A DNA stretch of 64,000 nucleotides, from NCBI GenBank assembly GCA_017623505.1, contig JAGAOZ010000024.1, positions 106,746 to 170,745 of the forward strand, written 5' to 3'. The notes below the pieces were generated by a model. It was given only the letters and a program-made list of their open reading frames with translations. It was not told where the DNA came from and searched no databases. Position 1 is the stretch's first letter; every line of letters begins with the position of its first letter. Positions 27,041-33,955 of the stretch are shown here, piece after piece. The DNA is from Alistipes sp. (GTDB lineage Bacteria; Bacteroidota; Bacteroidia; Bacteroidales; Rikenellaceae). The position numbers and the translations under genes were made by a program.

Positions 27041-27571
27041 ATGAAACGATACACAAAAACAATAGACGGTAATACGGTTATCAAAGAGCGTAACCGCATA
27101 GTGATAAACAAGGATGGTATGCAAACCATCAACCCTACACACGAGATGTTGTTAGAGGATGGTTGGGTAGAGTATATCATACCAGAGCCTACGGAGGAGG
27201 AGTTGCTTCTTCGTGCAAAGGCTTATGTGAAGAATGAGATTCGTAGATACGACTCATCAAGTGATGTAAATGAGTTCTTTATCAATGGGCTATCGGTATG
27301 GCTCGATAAAGCAACAAGAGCAGGACTGAAGCTTCGCTTTGAGGCAGAGATTGCTATGGGCAACGAGAATACCTCATTGTGGTACAATAATATGCAATTC
27401 CCTCTACCACTCTCTCAAGCAATGCAGATGCTCTATGCTATTGAGATTTATGCCTCTGCTTGCTACGATAACACCCAAGCACATTACGCCAATGTAGAGG
27501 CATTGACTACTATTGAAGAGTGCGAGGAGTATGACTATAAGGTAGGTTACCCAGAAAAATTAAACTTTTAG
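27041..27571 (+). CDS. Fibre-associated protein with DUF4376-like C-terminus
   Basis: The 176-residue protein has a short beta N-terminus (TIDGNTVIKERNRIVI) and a helical C-terminal domain with VKNEIRRYDSSSDVNEFFIN and LWLDKATRAGLKLRFEAEI-like spacing, then MQMLYAIEIYASACYDNTQA. This resembles the DUF4376 domain often found at the ends of phage fibre operons, possibly a fibre assembly helper. It lies between the paired small genes. Confidence 0.65.
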   Translation: MKRYTKTIDGNTVIKERNRIVINKDGMQTINPTHEMLLEDGWVEYIIPEPTEEELLLRAKAYVKNEIRRYDSSSDVNEFFINGLSVWLDKATRAGLKLRFEAEIAMGNENTSLWYNNMQFPLPLSQAMQMLYAIEIYASACYDNTQAHYANVEALTTIEECEEYDYKVGYPEKLNF

Positions 27572-27574
27572 GAT

Positions 27575-27853
27575 ATGAGCGAGTTAAGAAGAATGTTGTT
27601 GGCTAACGCCACAGAGCAAGCCTCTAATGGGGGGGGGGATTTACCGACTAAATTAGTTTTTAGTGATGGACCTAATGAAGATAATGCGAGGATATATGAG
27701 TATTTGAAAAGCCTACGGGCTGAGCAGACTGCAATAGTCAATAATATCGTTTGTGGAGGTGATAATATATTGGTGAATACACCCAACGGAGGATACTATT
27801 TATATTCAGATGGCAGATTCGAATTCGTTGGTGGTGGAGGAGGTGCAGACTAA
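27575..27853 (+). CDS. Small fibre-associated protein B with G10 tract
   Basis: The 92-residue paralogue of the gene at 26689. Ten consecutive G at 27629-27638 encode the hinge Asn-Gly-Gly-Gly-Asp. Loss or gain of one G would truncate or swap the reading frame, so slippage could switch the protein off and on. The C-terminus is a YLYSDGRFEFVGGGGGAD beta hairpin with a Gly tail. It lies three bases after the DUF4376-like gene and 47 bases before the amidase gene. Confidence 0.6.
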   Translation: MSELRRMLLANATEQASNGGGDLPTKLVFSDGPNEDNARIYEYLKSLRAEQTAIVNNIVCGGDNILVNTPNGGYYLYSDGRFEFVGGGGGAD

Positions 27854-27900
27854 TAAAATCTACTAATTATGGAACTAAAACTACAAAGAACAGAATAATT

Positions 27901-28503
27901 ATGTTGCAGATAATAATAGATAACGGACACGGAAACGATACAAAGGGCAAGCAGTCTCCTGTGTGGAGTGATGGCTCACAGCTCTTGGAGTGGGAGTTTA
28001 ATCGTAAGGTTGCTCGTAGGGTTTGCTCTTTGTTAGATAGCAAGGGAATCACCTACGACCTCCTTGTGCCAGAAAACACCGATATACCTCTCTCACAACG
28101 TGTGCAACGTGCCAACCACATAGCCAATGTCAATGGCAAGAAGAATTGCCTCTTGGTGTCTATACACGCCAATGCCGGTGGTGGCACAGGATGGGAGATA
28201 CATACCTCCAAAGGCACAACACAATCGGATAAGTATGCAGAGATATTCTTTGAGGAGGCATCATTAGCCTTTCCCGAATTTCGTATGCGCTACGACATAA
28301 GCGATGGTGACCACGATTGGGATAGTGATTTCTCAATCATAAGCAGAACACTCTGCCCTGCGGTGCTGACCGAAAACTTTTTTATGGATAACGAGCGTGA
28401 TTGCCGATTCATAATGAGTGAGGAGGGTGTGGAGCGTATAGCACAGATGCACTTTAAGGCAATACTGCGATGTATTGAGCTGCAAAGAACAATAAAGAAA
28501 TAG
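27901..28503 (+). CDS. N-acetylmuramoyl-L-alanine amidase (endolysin)
   Basis: This is a zinc amidase of the Amidase_3 fold that cuts the amide bond between N-acetylmuramic acid and L-alanine in peptidoglycan. Zinc ligands are seen in IDNGHGND (His near residue 9), WEFNRKVA (Glu near 32) and VSIHANAG (His near 82), and the catalytic Glu in LTENFFMDN (near 160). The 200-residue length matches a bare catalytic domain without a binding domain or signal peptide, so export depends on a holin. It opens the lysis module. Confidence 0.9.
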   Translation: MLQIIIDNGHGNDTKGKQSPVWSDGSQLLEWEFNRKVARRVCSLLDSKGITYDLLVPENTDIPLSQRVQRANHIANVNGKKNCLLVSIHANAGGGTGWEIHTSKGTTQSDKYAEIFFEEASLAFPEFRMRYDISDGDHDWDSDFSIISRTLCPAVLTENFFMDNERDCRFIMSEEGVERIAQMHFKAILRCIELQRTIKK

Positions 28504-28512
28504 TATAAAGAT

Positions 28513-28953
28513 ATGGAACACGTAGTACAATGGTTAGGTATCTTACTTGGAGGAGGCAGCATAGGCTATCTTCTCGTTGATAGATTCCTACGCACGCCAG
28601 AGCAGAAAGGAGAGGATGCTGCACAGATGATTAGTCAAGTGAGTGATGCTTTCAGCAAGACACTCGACACCGTTATGCAGTATTCCACAGGTGTCATCGA
28701 GAAGATGAAAAAGGATGAGGAGCATAGCGAAGCTCGCTATCGTGAGCTGGAGACACGCTATGATAAGTTGGAGAAACGCTTCGATACGGAGGAGTTAGAC
28801 CACGAGTTGCTGAAAAACATTGTGGGTAAGGCTGTAAATTGCCCTCTCCTGAAGGATAAGAAGAATGATGATTGCCCTGTAATCAAGGAGAATCAGAAGC
28901 GTATGTCGCAGAAATGTAAAGTGTGTAAACCTTCTAAAACTATAGAGCAATGA
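28513..28953 (+). CDS. Holin-like small membrane protein
   Basis: An N-terminal hydrophobic segment (WLGILLGGGSIGYLLVD, residues 7-23) is followed by a long coiled coil (residues 60-100) and a Cys-rich tail (NCPLLKDKKNDDCPV, then KCKVCK). One transmembrane segment with a cytoplasmic coiled coil suits a type III-like holin, and the gene directly follows the endolysin. Function is inferred from context. The stop overlaps the next ATG (ATGA). Confidence 0.55.
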   Translation: MEHVVQWLGILLGGGSIGYLLVDRFLRTPEQKGEDAAQMISQVSDAFSKTLDTVMQYSTGVIEKMKKDEEHSEARYRELETRYDKLEKRFDTEELDHELLKNIVGKAVNCPLLKDKKNDDCPVIKENQKRMSQKCKVCKPSKTIEQ

Positions 28954-29291
28954 AAATTATCGTAAACAGATTCATCCCTTTTAAGGGATTTGCAGCGATG
29001 TACTTCTTCGGACTCCTCTTTGTCCGCAAGGGTGCAAGAGTTGGCGAGAGGATGATTCGCCACGAGGCTATCCACCACGAACAAGCGAAAGAGATGTTAT
29101 TCATCTTCTTCTACCTTTGGTATGTCGTAGAGTGGCTGCTACGCCTACTACTTCAGCCTTTCACCGGTAAGAATGCTTATCGCAATATCTCATTGGAGCG
29201 TGAGGCGTATGCCAAACAGCGTTATGTAGGCTACACTGATACACGCAAGCACTTCCATTGGTTGCGATATATTTTCACTAAACCTGTGTAG
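28950..29291 (+). CDS. Membrane protein with HExxH-like motif
   Basis: A 113-residue protein with FKGFAAMYFFGLLFVRKG, then MIRHEAIHHEQAKEM (HEAIH, residues 38-42), then a membrane helix FIFFYLWYVVEWLLRLLL. A conserved-looking SLEREAYAKQRY follows, with Glu positioned as a possible third metal ligand. A tiny membrane zinc peptidase is suggested, but activity is unproven. It lies inside the lysis module, overlapping the holin-like gene by four bases. Confidence 0.6.
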   Translation: MKIIVNRFIPFKGFAAMYFFGLLFVRKGARVGERMIRHEAIHHEQAKEMLFIFFYLWYVVEWLLRLLLQPFTGKNAYRNISLEREAYAKQRYVGYTDTRKHFHWLRYIFTKPV

Positions 29292-29293
29292 CT

Positions 29294-29704
29294 ATGACAC
29301 GCGGTTATCGGCTCAATAATCCTCTATATGTAGAGGTGAGTACTTTTAAGCCATATAAGGGCGAGGAGCGACCTTCAAAGGATCTTCGCTTCGCCACATT
29401 CAAGAGCATTGAGTTTGGCTATCGTGCAGCCTTCAAGATGCTTCATACGTGGCAGCAGAAACTCGGATTTACACGGCTCCAGGAGTTTATAGAGCATTGG
29501 TGTCCGTCGTCGGAGTATGACACTCATTGGATAGTGGACCAGGTGTGTATGCGTGCTCATCTTGCAGACGTTTCCACCGTCGACACCAAAAACAAAATAC
29601 AGGTGTGCAAGATTGTAGCTGCGATGTCTTATATCAAAAACAAAATCGAGCCTAACGAGGAGGATATAAAGAAAGGATGGCGACTATTCATCGCCTCAAT
29701 GTAG
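29294..29704 (+). CDS. Phage lysis protein related to 'structural protein P5'
   Basis: The 136-residue protein begins MTRGYRLNNPL, close to the MTRGYRNNNPLNI opening of Bacteroidales phage proteins usually labelled structural protein P5, which resemble lysozyme-type peptidoglycan hydrolases. Family traits FATFKSIEFGYRAAFKML and WCPSSEYDTHWI are present. The usual NNPLNI is altered to NNPLYVE, so binding or catalysis may differ. Two bases separate it from the preceding gene. Confidence 0.65.
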   Translation: MTRGYRLNNPLYVEVSTFKPYKGEERPSKDLRFATFKSIEFGYRAAFKMLHTWQQKLGFTRLQEFIEHWCPSSEYDTHWIVDQVCMRAHLADVSTVDTKNKIQVCKIVAAMSYIKNKIEPNEEDIKKGWRLFIASM

Positions 29705-29710
29705 CAAAAA

Positions 29711-30208
29711 ATGAGAACTTTAATTTTAGCATCAAAGGTGTCAATCATAGTATGGATGATATGGTCGCTCACCGCCTGCTGTCAGCCGAAGCTCTTGGGC
29801 GATTATAAGCAAGACAGCGTTAGAGTGGAAGTCGTAGAGAACATTGTATATGTTCACGACACACTCATTTATGAAGTGCCTCTTATCAAAGAGGTGCAGA
29901 CAGTACGAGACACTATCTCGCACTTAACCAACAAGTATGCCGATTCGTGGGCATCAGTAGGCTCCGATGGCACACTCTCTCATACGTTGCTTACGAGACC
30001 GCAACGAATTGCAATTCCTTACGAGAGAACCGAGAAACACCGTGATAGCATAGTCTATCGCACCACAGAGAAGCAAGTAATGGTAGAGGTGGAGCGTAAT
30101 CTCTCTTGGTGGGAGCAAACTCAAATTAGAGGCTTCTGGGCGATATTATCCATACTTACTATAATATTCCTATGGAAATGGATTAAACGAAAAATAAGCC
30201 TACTATAA
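29711..30208 (+). CDS. Probable unimolecular spanin (u-spanin)
   Basis: Residues 1-23 form a lipoprotein signal with lipobox L-T-A-C and Cys23 as the acylated residue. The periplasmic part of about 110 residues (VYVHDTLIYEVPLIKEVQTV) is beta and helical. The C-terminus is a membrane helix (GFWAILSILTIIFLWKWI, near 139-156) with a Lys/Arg tail. Outer-membrane lipid at one end and inner-membrane helix at the other is the defining layout of u-spanins such as T1 gp11, which fuse the membranes at the end of lysis. Position at the end of the lysis module agrees. Confidence 0.7.
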   Translation: MRTLILASKVSIIVWMIWSLTACCQPKLLGDYKQDSVRVEVVENIVYVHDTLIYEVPLIKEVQTVRDTISHLTNKYADSWASVGSDGTLSHTLLTRPQRIAIPYERTEKHRDSIVYRTTEKQVMVEVERNLSWWEQTQIRGFWAILSILTIIFLWKWIKRKISLL

Positions 30209-30270
30209 TGGATTATACATTTATATATTGGGATAATATCCCTCCTGATAGTGAAGATACAGGGGAATAA
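30208..30270 (+). CDS. Possible 20-residue peptide
   Basis: ATG overlaps the spanin stop in TAATG and reads 20 residues (MDYTFIYWDNIPPDSEDTGE). Only the coupled start supports it. A short hairpin (CAGGGG/CCCCTG) begins within its last codons. The remaining sequence to 30,425 holds no gene but contains the large inverted repeat at 30,325. Confidence 0.25.
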   Translation: MDYTFIYWDNIPPDSEDTGE

Positions 30271-30324
30271 GAAAACCCCTGCCTCCCTGCGATAAACTCT
30301 CTCAACTTTCCATCGTAGGACAAA

Positions 30325-30377
30325 GGTGCCACAACACCACGACAAGGGCTATAACAGTCCTTCGGTGTTGTGGCACC
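30325..30377. repeat. Nested inverted repeat in non-coding DNA (structured RNA or terminator)
   Basis: A perfect 14-base repeat, GGTGCCACAACACC at 30325-30338 and its complement at 30364-30377, encloses a second hairpin AAGGGCT/AGTCCTT with a five-base loop. The whole folds into one long helix with a small bulge. The flank ATATTTATTTTTA on the right is T-rich, so it could terminate the lysis transcript, but the length and nesting exceed ordinary terminators in this window. Confidence 0.7.
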
Positions 30378-30425
30378 ATATTTATTTTTAAGAGAGTACG
30401 CAAATATAGTAAAAGTTTTCTAATC

Positions 30426-30728
30426 ATGTGCAAAAAAGACTTTTTTAATCGCATTTTAGCCGTAGTGGAATGCGAAACAGAAATTAACGATGGAATTTTG
30501 CAATGTCCTAAAACCAAAACACGAGAAGCAGTAGATGCACGCTACCTTCTCGTATATTTTCTTAACCACTTCGCGGGATTTGATGCATCATATATCGCTC
30601 GTTCTCTTAGGATGACGCCACAGGGGATACGTAAGATGCTCAACACCTTTGACGATAGAAGGAAACAAAGCGGAAAAATCTTCGAAATAACATTTCAACG
30701 CATTAAAAACGCCCTGGAAACCAACTAA
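30426..30728 (+). CDS. Stand-alone DnaA domain IV-like DNA-binding protein
   Basis: The 100-residue protein contains KTREAVDARYLLVYFLNHF followed by FDASYIARSLRMTPQGIRKM. This matches the C-terminal DNA-binding domain of DnaA: a basic helix with AR-h-hh-YL, then a helix-turn-helix. The ATPase region and the DnaA signature DHSTV are absent. Such proteins occur in Bacteroidota mobile elements. It could bind a phage origin or DnaA boxes, acting as a replication or regulatory factor. The nested repeat lies just upstream. Confidence 0.6.
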   Translation: MCKKDFFNRILAVVECETEINDGILQCPKTKTREAVDARYLLVYFLNHFAGFDASYIARSLRMTPQGIRKMLNTFDDRRKQSGKIFEITFQRIKNALETN

Positions 30729-30735
30729 TTGATAT

Positions 30736-30765
30736 AGGTCTCAATGTTTCTGACCTTTGTTCTTG
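30736..30765 (+). terminator. Weak terminator-like hairpin
   Basis: AGGTC at 30736-30740 pairs with GACCT at 30752-30756 and is followed by TTGTTCTT. The stem is short, so termination would be partial. It lies eight bases after the DnaA-like gene and separates it from the following cassette. Confidence 0.3.
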
Positions 30766-30801
30766 CGGTTGCTATTGACCGTAATGAATAATTAAAGTAA
30801 T

Positions 30802-31752
30802 ATGTCAGAAACAAAAACTTATGTATTCGGCGAGAACGGGAACTCGCAGAATCAGCTCGACCCCAACATGCTTTGGGCAATGATGTTTGGTGGTGGCGGC
30901 TTCGGTGGCTACGGTGGTGGCAACTGGATATGGCCTCTTTTCCTGCTTGCTTTGTGGGGCGGTAACGGCTTCGGCTTTGGTGGTGGTAATGGTATGTTTG
31001 GCGGTCGTGGTGTCGGCTTCCTCTCAGACCAAATCAACAACAACAATGGTCGAGATCTCTTGATGCAAGCTATCAACGGCAATGGCAACGCTATTGGTCA
31101 GCTCGCAACTTCTTTGAATTGCAAAGCTGGTGATATCCAGAACGCATTGCAATCACTCTCTACACAAATCTGCCAGTTCAGCGGTCAGACCGGCTTGGGA
31201 CAACAGCAGATTATCAACGCACTCCAGTCAGGCGATGCGAGCCTTGCATCTCAGTTGGCCGCTTGCTGCTGCGACATTAAGGGTGCCGTCAAAGATGTGG
31301 CCATCGGCCAGGAGAGAGGATTCTCTTCTCTCGCTTTTGAGACACAGCGTCAGACATGCGACATCGAGAAGGCTATCGCAGGTGCGACATCGCAGGTTAC
31401 AGCACGCCTCGATGCTATGGAGAAGACTAACTTGCTTGACAAGATTGATGCTCTGCGTGAGAAGAATAGTACTCTCACTACACAGCTCAACCTCGAACAT
31501 CAGAATCAGTACACGGCCGGTGTCGTAGCACAGAGCGTTGCTCCTATCAATGCGGCTCTCAATGCTTTGCAGTCTGATGTAGATGGCATTAAGTGTAAGC
31601 TCCCTAAGACAGAGACTATCATTGCCACTCCCGACTATGTACCTATTAACCGCAGTATCAACGTAGGCTATGCACCTTACTCTTGTGGCTGTGGCTATGG
31701 CTTCGGCTTCAATGGCTACAACGGTTGGAATGGTGGTAATCTGTGGGGTTAG
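30802..31752 (+). CDS. Gly-rich and Cys-containing phage protein, unrecognised
   Basis: The 316-residue protein has a Gly/Phe/Trp-rich N-terminus (GGGGFGGYGGGNWIWPLFLL, residues 31-50) with a hydrophobic core, an Asn/Gln-rich middle (SDQINNNNGRDLLMQAINGN) and heptad-like helices with NCKAGDIQNALQSLS and CCCDIKGAVKD. The end is a Gly/Tyr tail with Cys (YSCGCGYGFGFNGYN). The composition suggests a self-assembling surface or membrane-associated protein. No enzyme motif is seen. It opens the cassette before the integrase. Confidence 0.75.
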   Translation: MSETKTYVFGENGNSQNQLDPNMLWAMMFGGGGFGGYGGGNWIWPLFLLALWGGNGFGFGGGNGMFGGRGVGFLSDQINNNNGRDLLMQAINGNGNAIGQLATSLNCKAGDIQNALQSLSTQICQFSGQTGLGQQQIINALQSGDASLASQLAACCCDIKGAVKDVAIGQERGFSSLAFETQRQTCDIEKAIAGATSQVTARLDAMEKTNLLDKIDALREKNSTLTTQLNLEHQNQYTAGVVAQSVAPINAALNALQSDVDGIKCKLPKTETIIATPDYVPINRSINVGYAPYSCGCGYGFGFNGYNGWNGGNLWG

Positions 31753-31770
31753 TAAAGAAAGGAGGTAATT

Positions 31771-32121
31771 ATGGGAACAATACTACCGCCTTATATCAAT
31801 GTTAATGCCAACGGCATCCCCACACTCTCATCATTGTCGGTCAATGTAACCGCAACGCAGGTGGCGTTTGATTTTAATAATCATCGCAACATCGGAGCTC
31901 CTTATCGTGGATTGCTTATCATCCGCTTAGCACAAGCCATTCCGACAGGTACGACTACAACCTTACCGGTGGTATTCACATCCTCAGGAGGTAATGCACA
32001 GCCATTGACAACCTATAACGGAGAGCCAGTTACAGTAGCCGACATTGCAGGTACAGGAGTGTACCTCGTGTGGTATGAGAGTGCGACAAATACCCTTCAG
32101 CTGCTGACGGGTACAGTTTAA
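31771..32121 (+). CDS. Small beta-sandwich-like phage protein
   Basis: The 116-residue product is Thr/Val-rich and beta-strand patterned (SLSVNVTATQVAFDF, then RGLLIIRLAQAIPTGTTTTL). It has no Cys or membrane segment. It follows the Gly-rich protein by 18 bases and may be a small adhesin-like or decoration protein of the same assembly. Family not recognised. Confidence 0.65.
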   Translation: MGTILPPYINVNANGIPTLSSLSVNVTATQVAFDFNNHRNIGAPYRGLLIIRLAQAIPTGTTTTLPVVFTSSGGNAQPLTTYNGEPVTVADIAGTGVYLVWYESATNTLQLLTGTV

Positions 32122-32147
32122 TCAATCATTAACTAAAGTATTACAAT

Positions 32148-32678
32148 ATGTTTCAAGGTTTAAGAGAAAATGCCCCTCTTTACATTCTCGACAAGGGGTG
32201 TCCGCATAAGCTTATAATTGGATATGTCGAAAAGGTCAGTAATCCTGTAACAAGAGATGGACAAACGCCTTCAATACCTATGTTTGGACAACCTCCACAA
32301 GAGTTATTTGTCGATGTATTTGTTAAGGTGGGAGATTCTTCTCAAAAGTTAGAGAAGCTTCCAGCATTGATGTCCGCTACTACACCGGAACATAATCCTA
32401 ACGTATTTGTTACAGAGAATTGGGAATCTATGTTAATGGAAGTAGAAAACATCGAACGTAAGTGTGATAATGAGTTGAATAAGATACCTTATTACACGGC
32501 AGTTAAGGAATCGTGTGTGGAAATTAAGATGACTCTCAACCCTCAGCTTGCGAAGGAGAAAGAGCGTGATGAAGAAATTGTTGAGCTTAAGAAGAAAATA
32601 GGAGGCATTGAAAGCTCTATTGGAAATATAGAGACTCTACTTAAGAACATGAGTAGTACGCCTAAAAAGAAAGAGTAA
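32148..32678 (+). CDS. Unrecognised phage protein with C-terminal coiled coil
   Basis: The 176-residue protein begins with a small beta domain (APLYILDKGCPHKLIIGYVE, residues 9-28), has VDVFVKVGDSSQKLEKLPAL near 62, and ends in a Glu/Lys/Ile heptad stretch (EIVELKKKIGGIESSIGNI) before a basic tail. The first half looks like a self-assembling barrel and the last part like an oligomerising helix. No enzyme motif is seen. It lies 26 bases after its neighbour. Confidence 0.65.
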   Translation: MFQGLRENAPLYILDKGCPHKLIIGYVEKVSNPVTRDGQTPSIPMFGQPPQELFVDVFVKVGDSSQKLEKLPALMSATTPEHNPNVFVTENWESMLMEVENIERKCDNELNKIPYYTAVKESCVEIKMTLNPQLAKEKERDEEIVELKKKIGGIESSIGNIETLLKNMSSTPKKKE

Positions 32679-32680
32679 CT

Positions 32681-32971
32681 ATGGGATTTATGATTCAAAT
32701 AGAGGAGTCGAAAGTGGACAAAATGGCCGAGTATGCAGAGAAAATGCTCAAGTATGGTGGAAAGCTGATGTCTTGCATTGAGGAGATGAACGAGGAGTCA
32801 GGTATGGGCCATCGAAGAGACTCTATGGGAGGTCGCTATGCAGACCGTAGTAGCTCCATGGGCTACCGCAGAGACTATGGTCGAAAAGACGATGATTGGG
32901 ATGATGAGGACGAGATGATAGGAGAACGCAGAGGCTACCGTCGTCGCGACTCAATGGGCCGATATCGTTAA
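32681..32971 (+). CDS. Small protein with Arg/Asp/Ser/Met-rich repeats
   Basis: Residues 1-40 are helical and acidic (KVDKMAEYAEKMLKYGGKLM). The remaining 55 residues consist of degenerate repeats of the form RRDSMGGRYADRS, then MGYRRDYGRKDD and GYRRRDSMGRYR. This low-complexity basic-acidic tail is intrinsically disordered and could bind nucleic acid, shell proteins or membranes. It ends before a terminator. Confidence 0.65.
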   Translation: MGFMIQIEESKVDKMAEYAEKMLKYGGKLMSCIEEMNEESGMGHRRDSMGGRYADRSSSMGYRRDYGRKDDDWDDEDEMIGERRGYRRRDSMGRYR

Positions 32972-32979
32972 TGTTTAAC

Positions 32980-33010
32980 GGGCGGGGGAACTCGCCCTTT
33001 CATTCTTTAA
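32980..33010 (+). terminator. Intrinsic terminator
   Basis: GGGCG at 32980-32984 pairs with CGCCC at 32993-32997 around an eight-base loop, followed by TTTCATTCTTT. It separates the disordered protein gene from the next pair, so these two groups may be transcribed at different levels. Confidence 0.6.
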
Positions 33011-33013
33011 GGT

Positions 33014-33439
33014 ATGAGTAAGAAACGAGCTTTAGATGCATATGACGAAATACCTCGTGAGATGCGAGCGTATTTATCACACAACGGCTGGCACTTTAAC
33101 CATAAGGCTTGCGACTATGCCGTGAGCTTGATGAAGAAGAAGAATCAAGTATCAGGCAAGATGGAACGTATAGAGCCCTATACGAAAGAACAGGTTGAGG
33201 AACTTCTTAAAAAGTATAACATAACCATCGAAGATACGAGCAACTACGATTTCGTATTTGTTGCAAATATGTGTAAGGCAGACTTTTTGAAATCGAGCAT
33301 ACCTGATGAACATCATTTGGCATTATATGTCAAGGATGTCATAGATGATGTCGATGCTGCCGATGGTGTGACTATGCGTAGGTGGTATGCCACTATGGTT
33401 GCCAATGGCGAAATGGTAGATTGGGAAGATATCCTATGA
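33014..33439 (+). CDS. Conserved phage protein, unrecognised
   Basis: The 141-residue protein has a basic N-terminus with YLSHNGWHFNHKACDYAV near residue 21, a helical middle (YTKEQVEELLKKYNI), and a conserved-looking acidic finish (DVDAADGVTMRRWYATMVAN). Its last codons overlap the next start (ATGA). From memory, proteins of this kind recur in gut phages beside the same partners, but no name is claimed. Function unknown. Confidence 0.7.
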   Translation: MSKKRALDAYDEIPREMRAYLSHNGWHFNHKACDYAVSLMKKKNQVSGKMERIEPYTKEQVEELLKKYNITIEDTSNYDFVFVANMCKADFLKSSIPDEHHLALYVKDVIDDVDAADGVTMRRWYATMVANGEMVDWEDIL

Positions 33440-33861
33440 TACGGCACACCGTTAAACTGCCTAAATACGATAATTGGGAAGTATATTGCTACTTCGCAAC
33501 AACTCGTTATGCTGTTGATGAAATTATGGAAAGACTACACTCGATTGGGTGCGATTCTACAACAGCCAGAGATGCATATAGCAACCTTTGTAAAGGGAAG
33601 CTCAATACCGGATTGTGCTATTCTAACTTTCGCAAACGAAGGTCTGTAATGGTTGTTGCAATTGCTTCCTCTCCTGCTGAATTTATCAATAGTATGCACC
33701 ACGAATTGACACATTTGCAGTCGCATATAGGGAAGGTGTTTGGGCTCTCGGCCACAGGAGAAGATGTAGCTTACCTATCCGGAGAGATAGCCAGAGAGCT
33801 ATACCCTCATATCATGCATCTACTCTGCGAATGCTGTCGCAAAAAGAACAACTATGAATGA
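33436..33861 (+). CDS. HExxH-motif putative metallopeptidase
   Basis: The ATG at 33436 overlaps the preceding stop; an upstream in-frame start lies inside that gene. The 141-residue product carries SMHHELTHLQSHIG near residue 85 (HELTH, a zincin-type zinc-binding helix), then DVAYLSGEIARELYPHI, where Glu could be the third ligand. No signal peptide or membrane helix is present, so it would act in the cytoplasm or virion. A family of small phage zincins is plausible. Confidence 0.65.
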   Translation: MIRHTVKLPKYDNWEVYCYFATTRYAVDEIMERLHSIGCDSTTARDAYSNLCKGKLNTGLCYSNFRKRRSVMVVAIASSPAEFINSMHHELTHLQSHIGKVFGLSATGEDVAYLSGEIARELYPHIMHLLCECCRKKNNYE

Positions 33862-33949
33862 CGAACTAAAATATTGGTTAGGGCTTCTGGAATCGGCAGA
33901 ATGTTGTAACGCGATGTTCTTCCAGGCACTAAGCAATGTGCCTGGATAG
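33854..33949 (+). CDS. 31-residue phage protein
   Basis: ATG at 33854 overlaps the end of the zincin-like gene by eight bases and reads MNDELKYWLGLLESAECC, then a hydrophobic finish, to TAG at 33947-33949. It ends seven bases before the convergent integrase gene. The coupled start and neat junction support it. No function is evident. Confidence 0.45.
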   Translation: MNDELKYWLGLLESAECCNAMFFQALSNVPG

Positions 33950-33955
33950 ACACAT

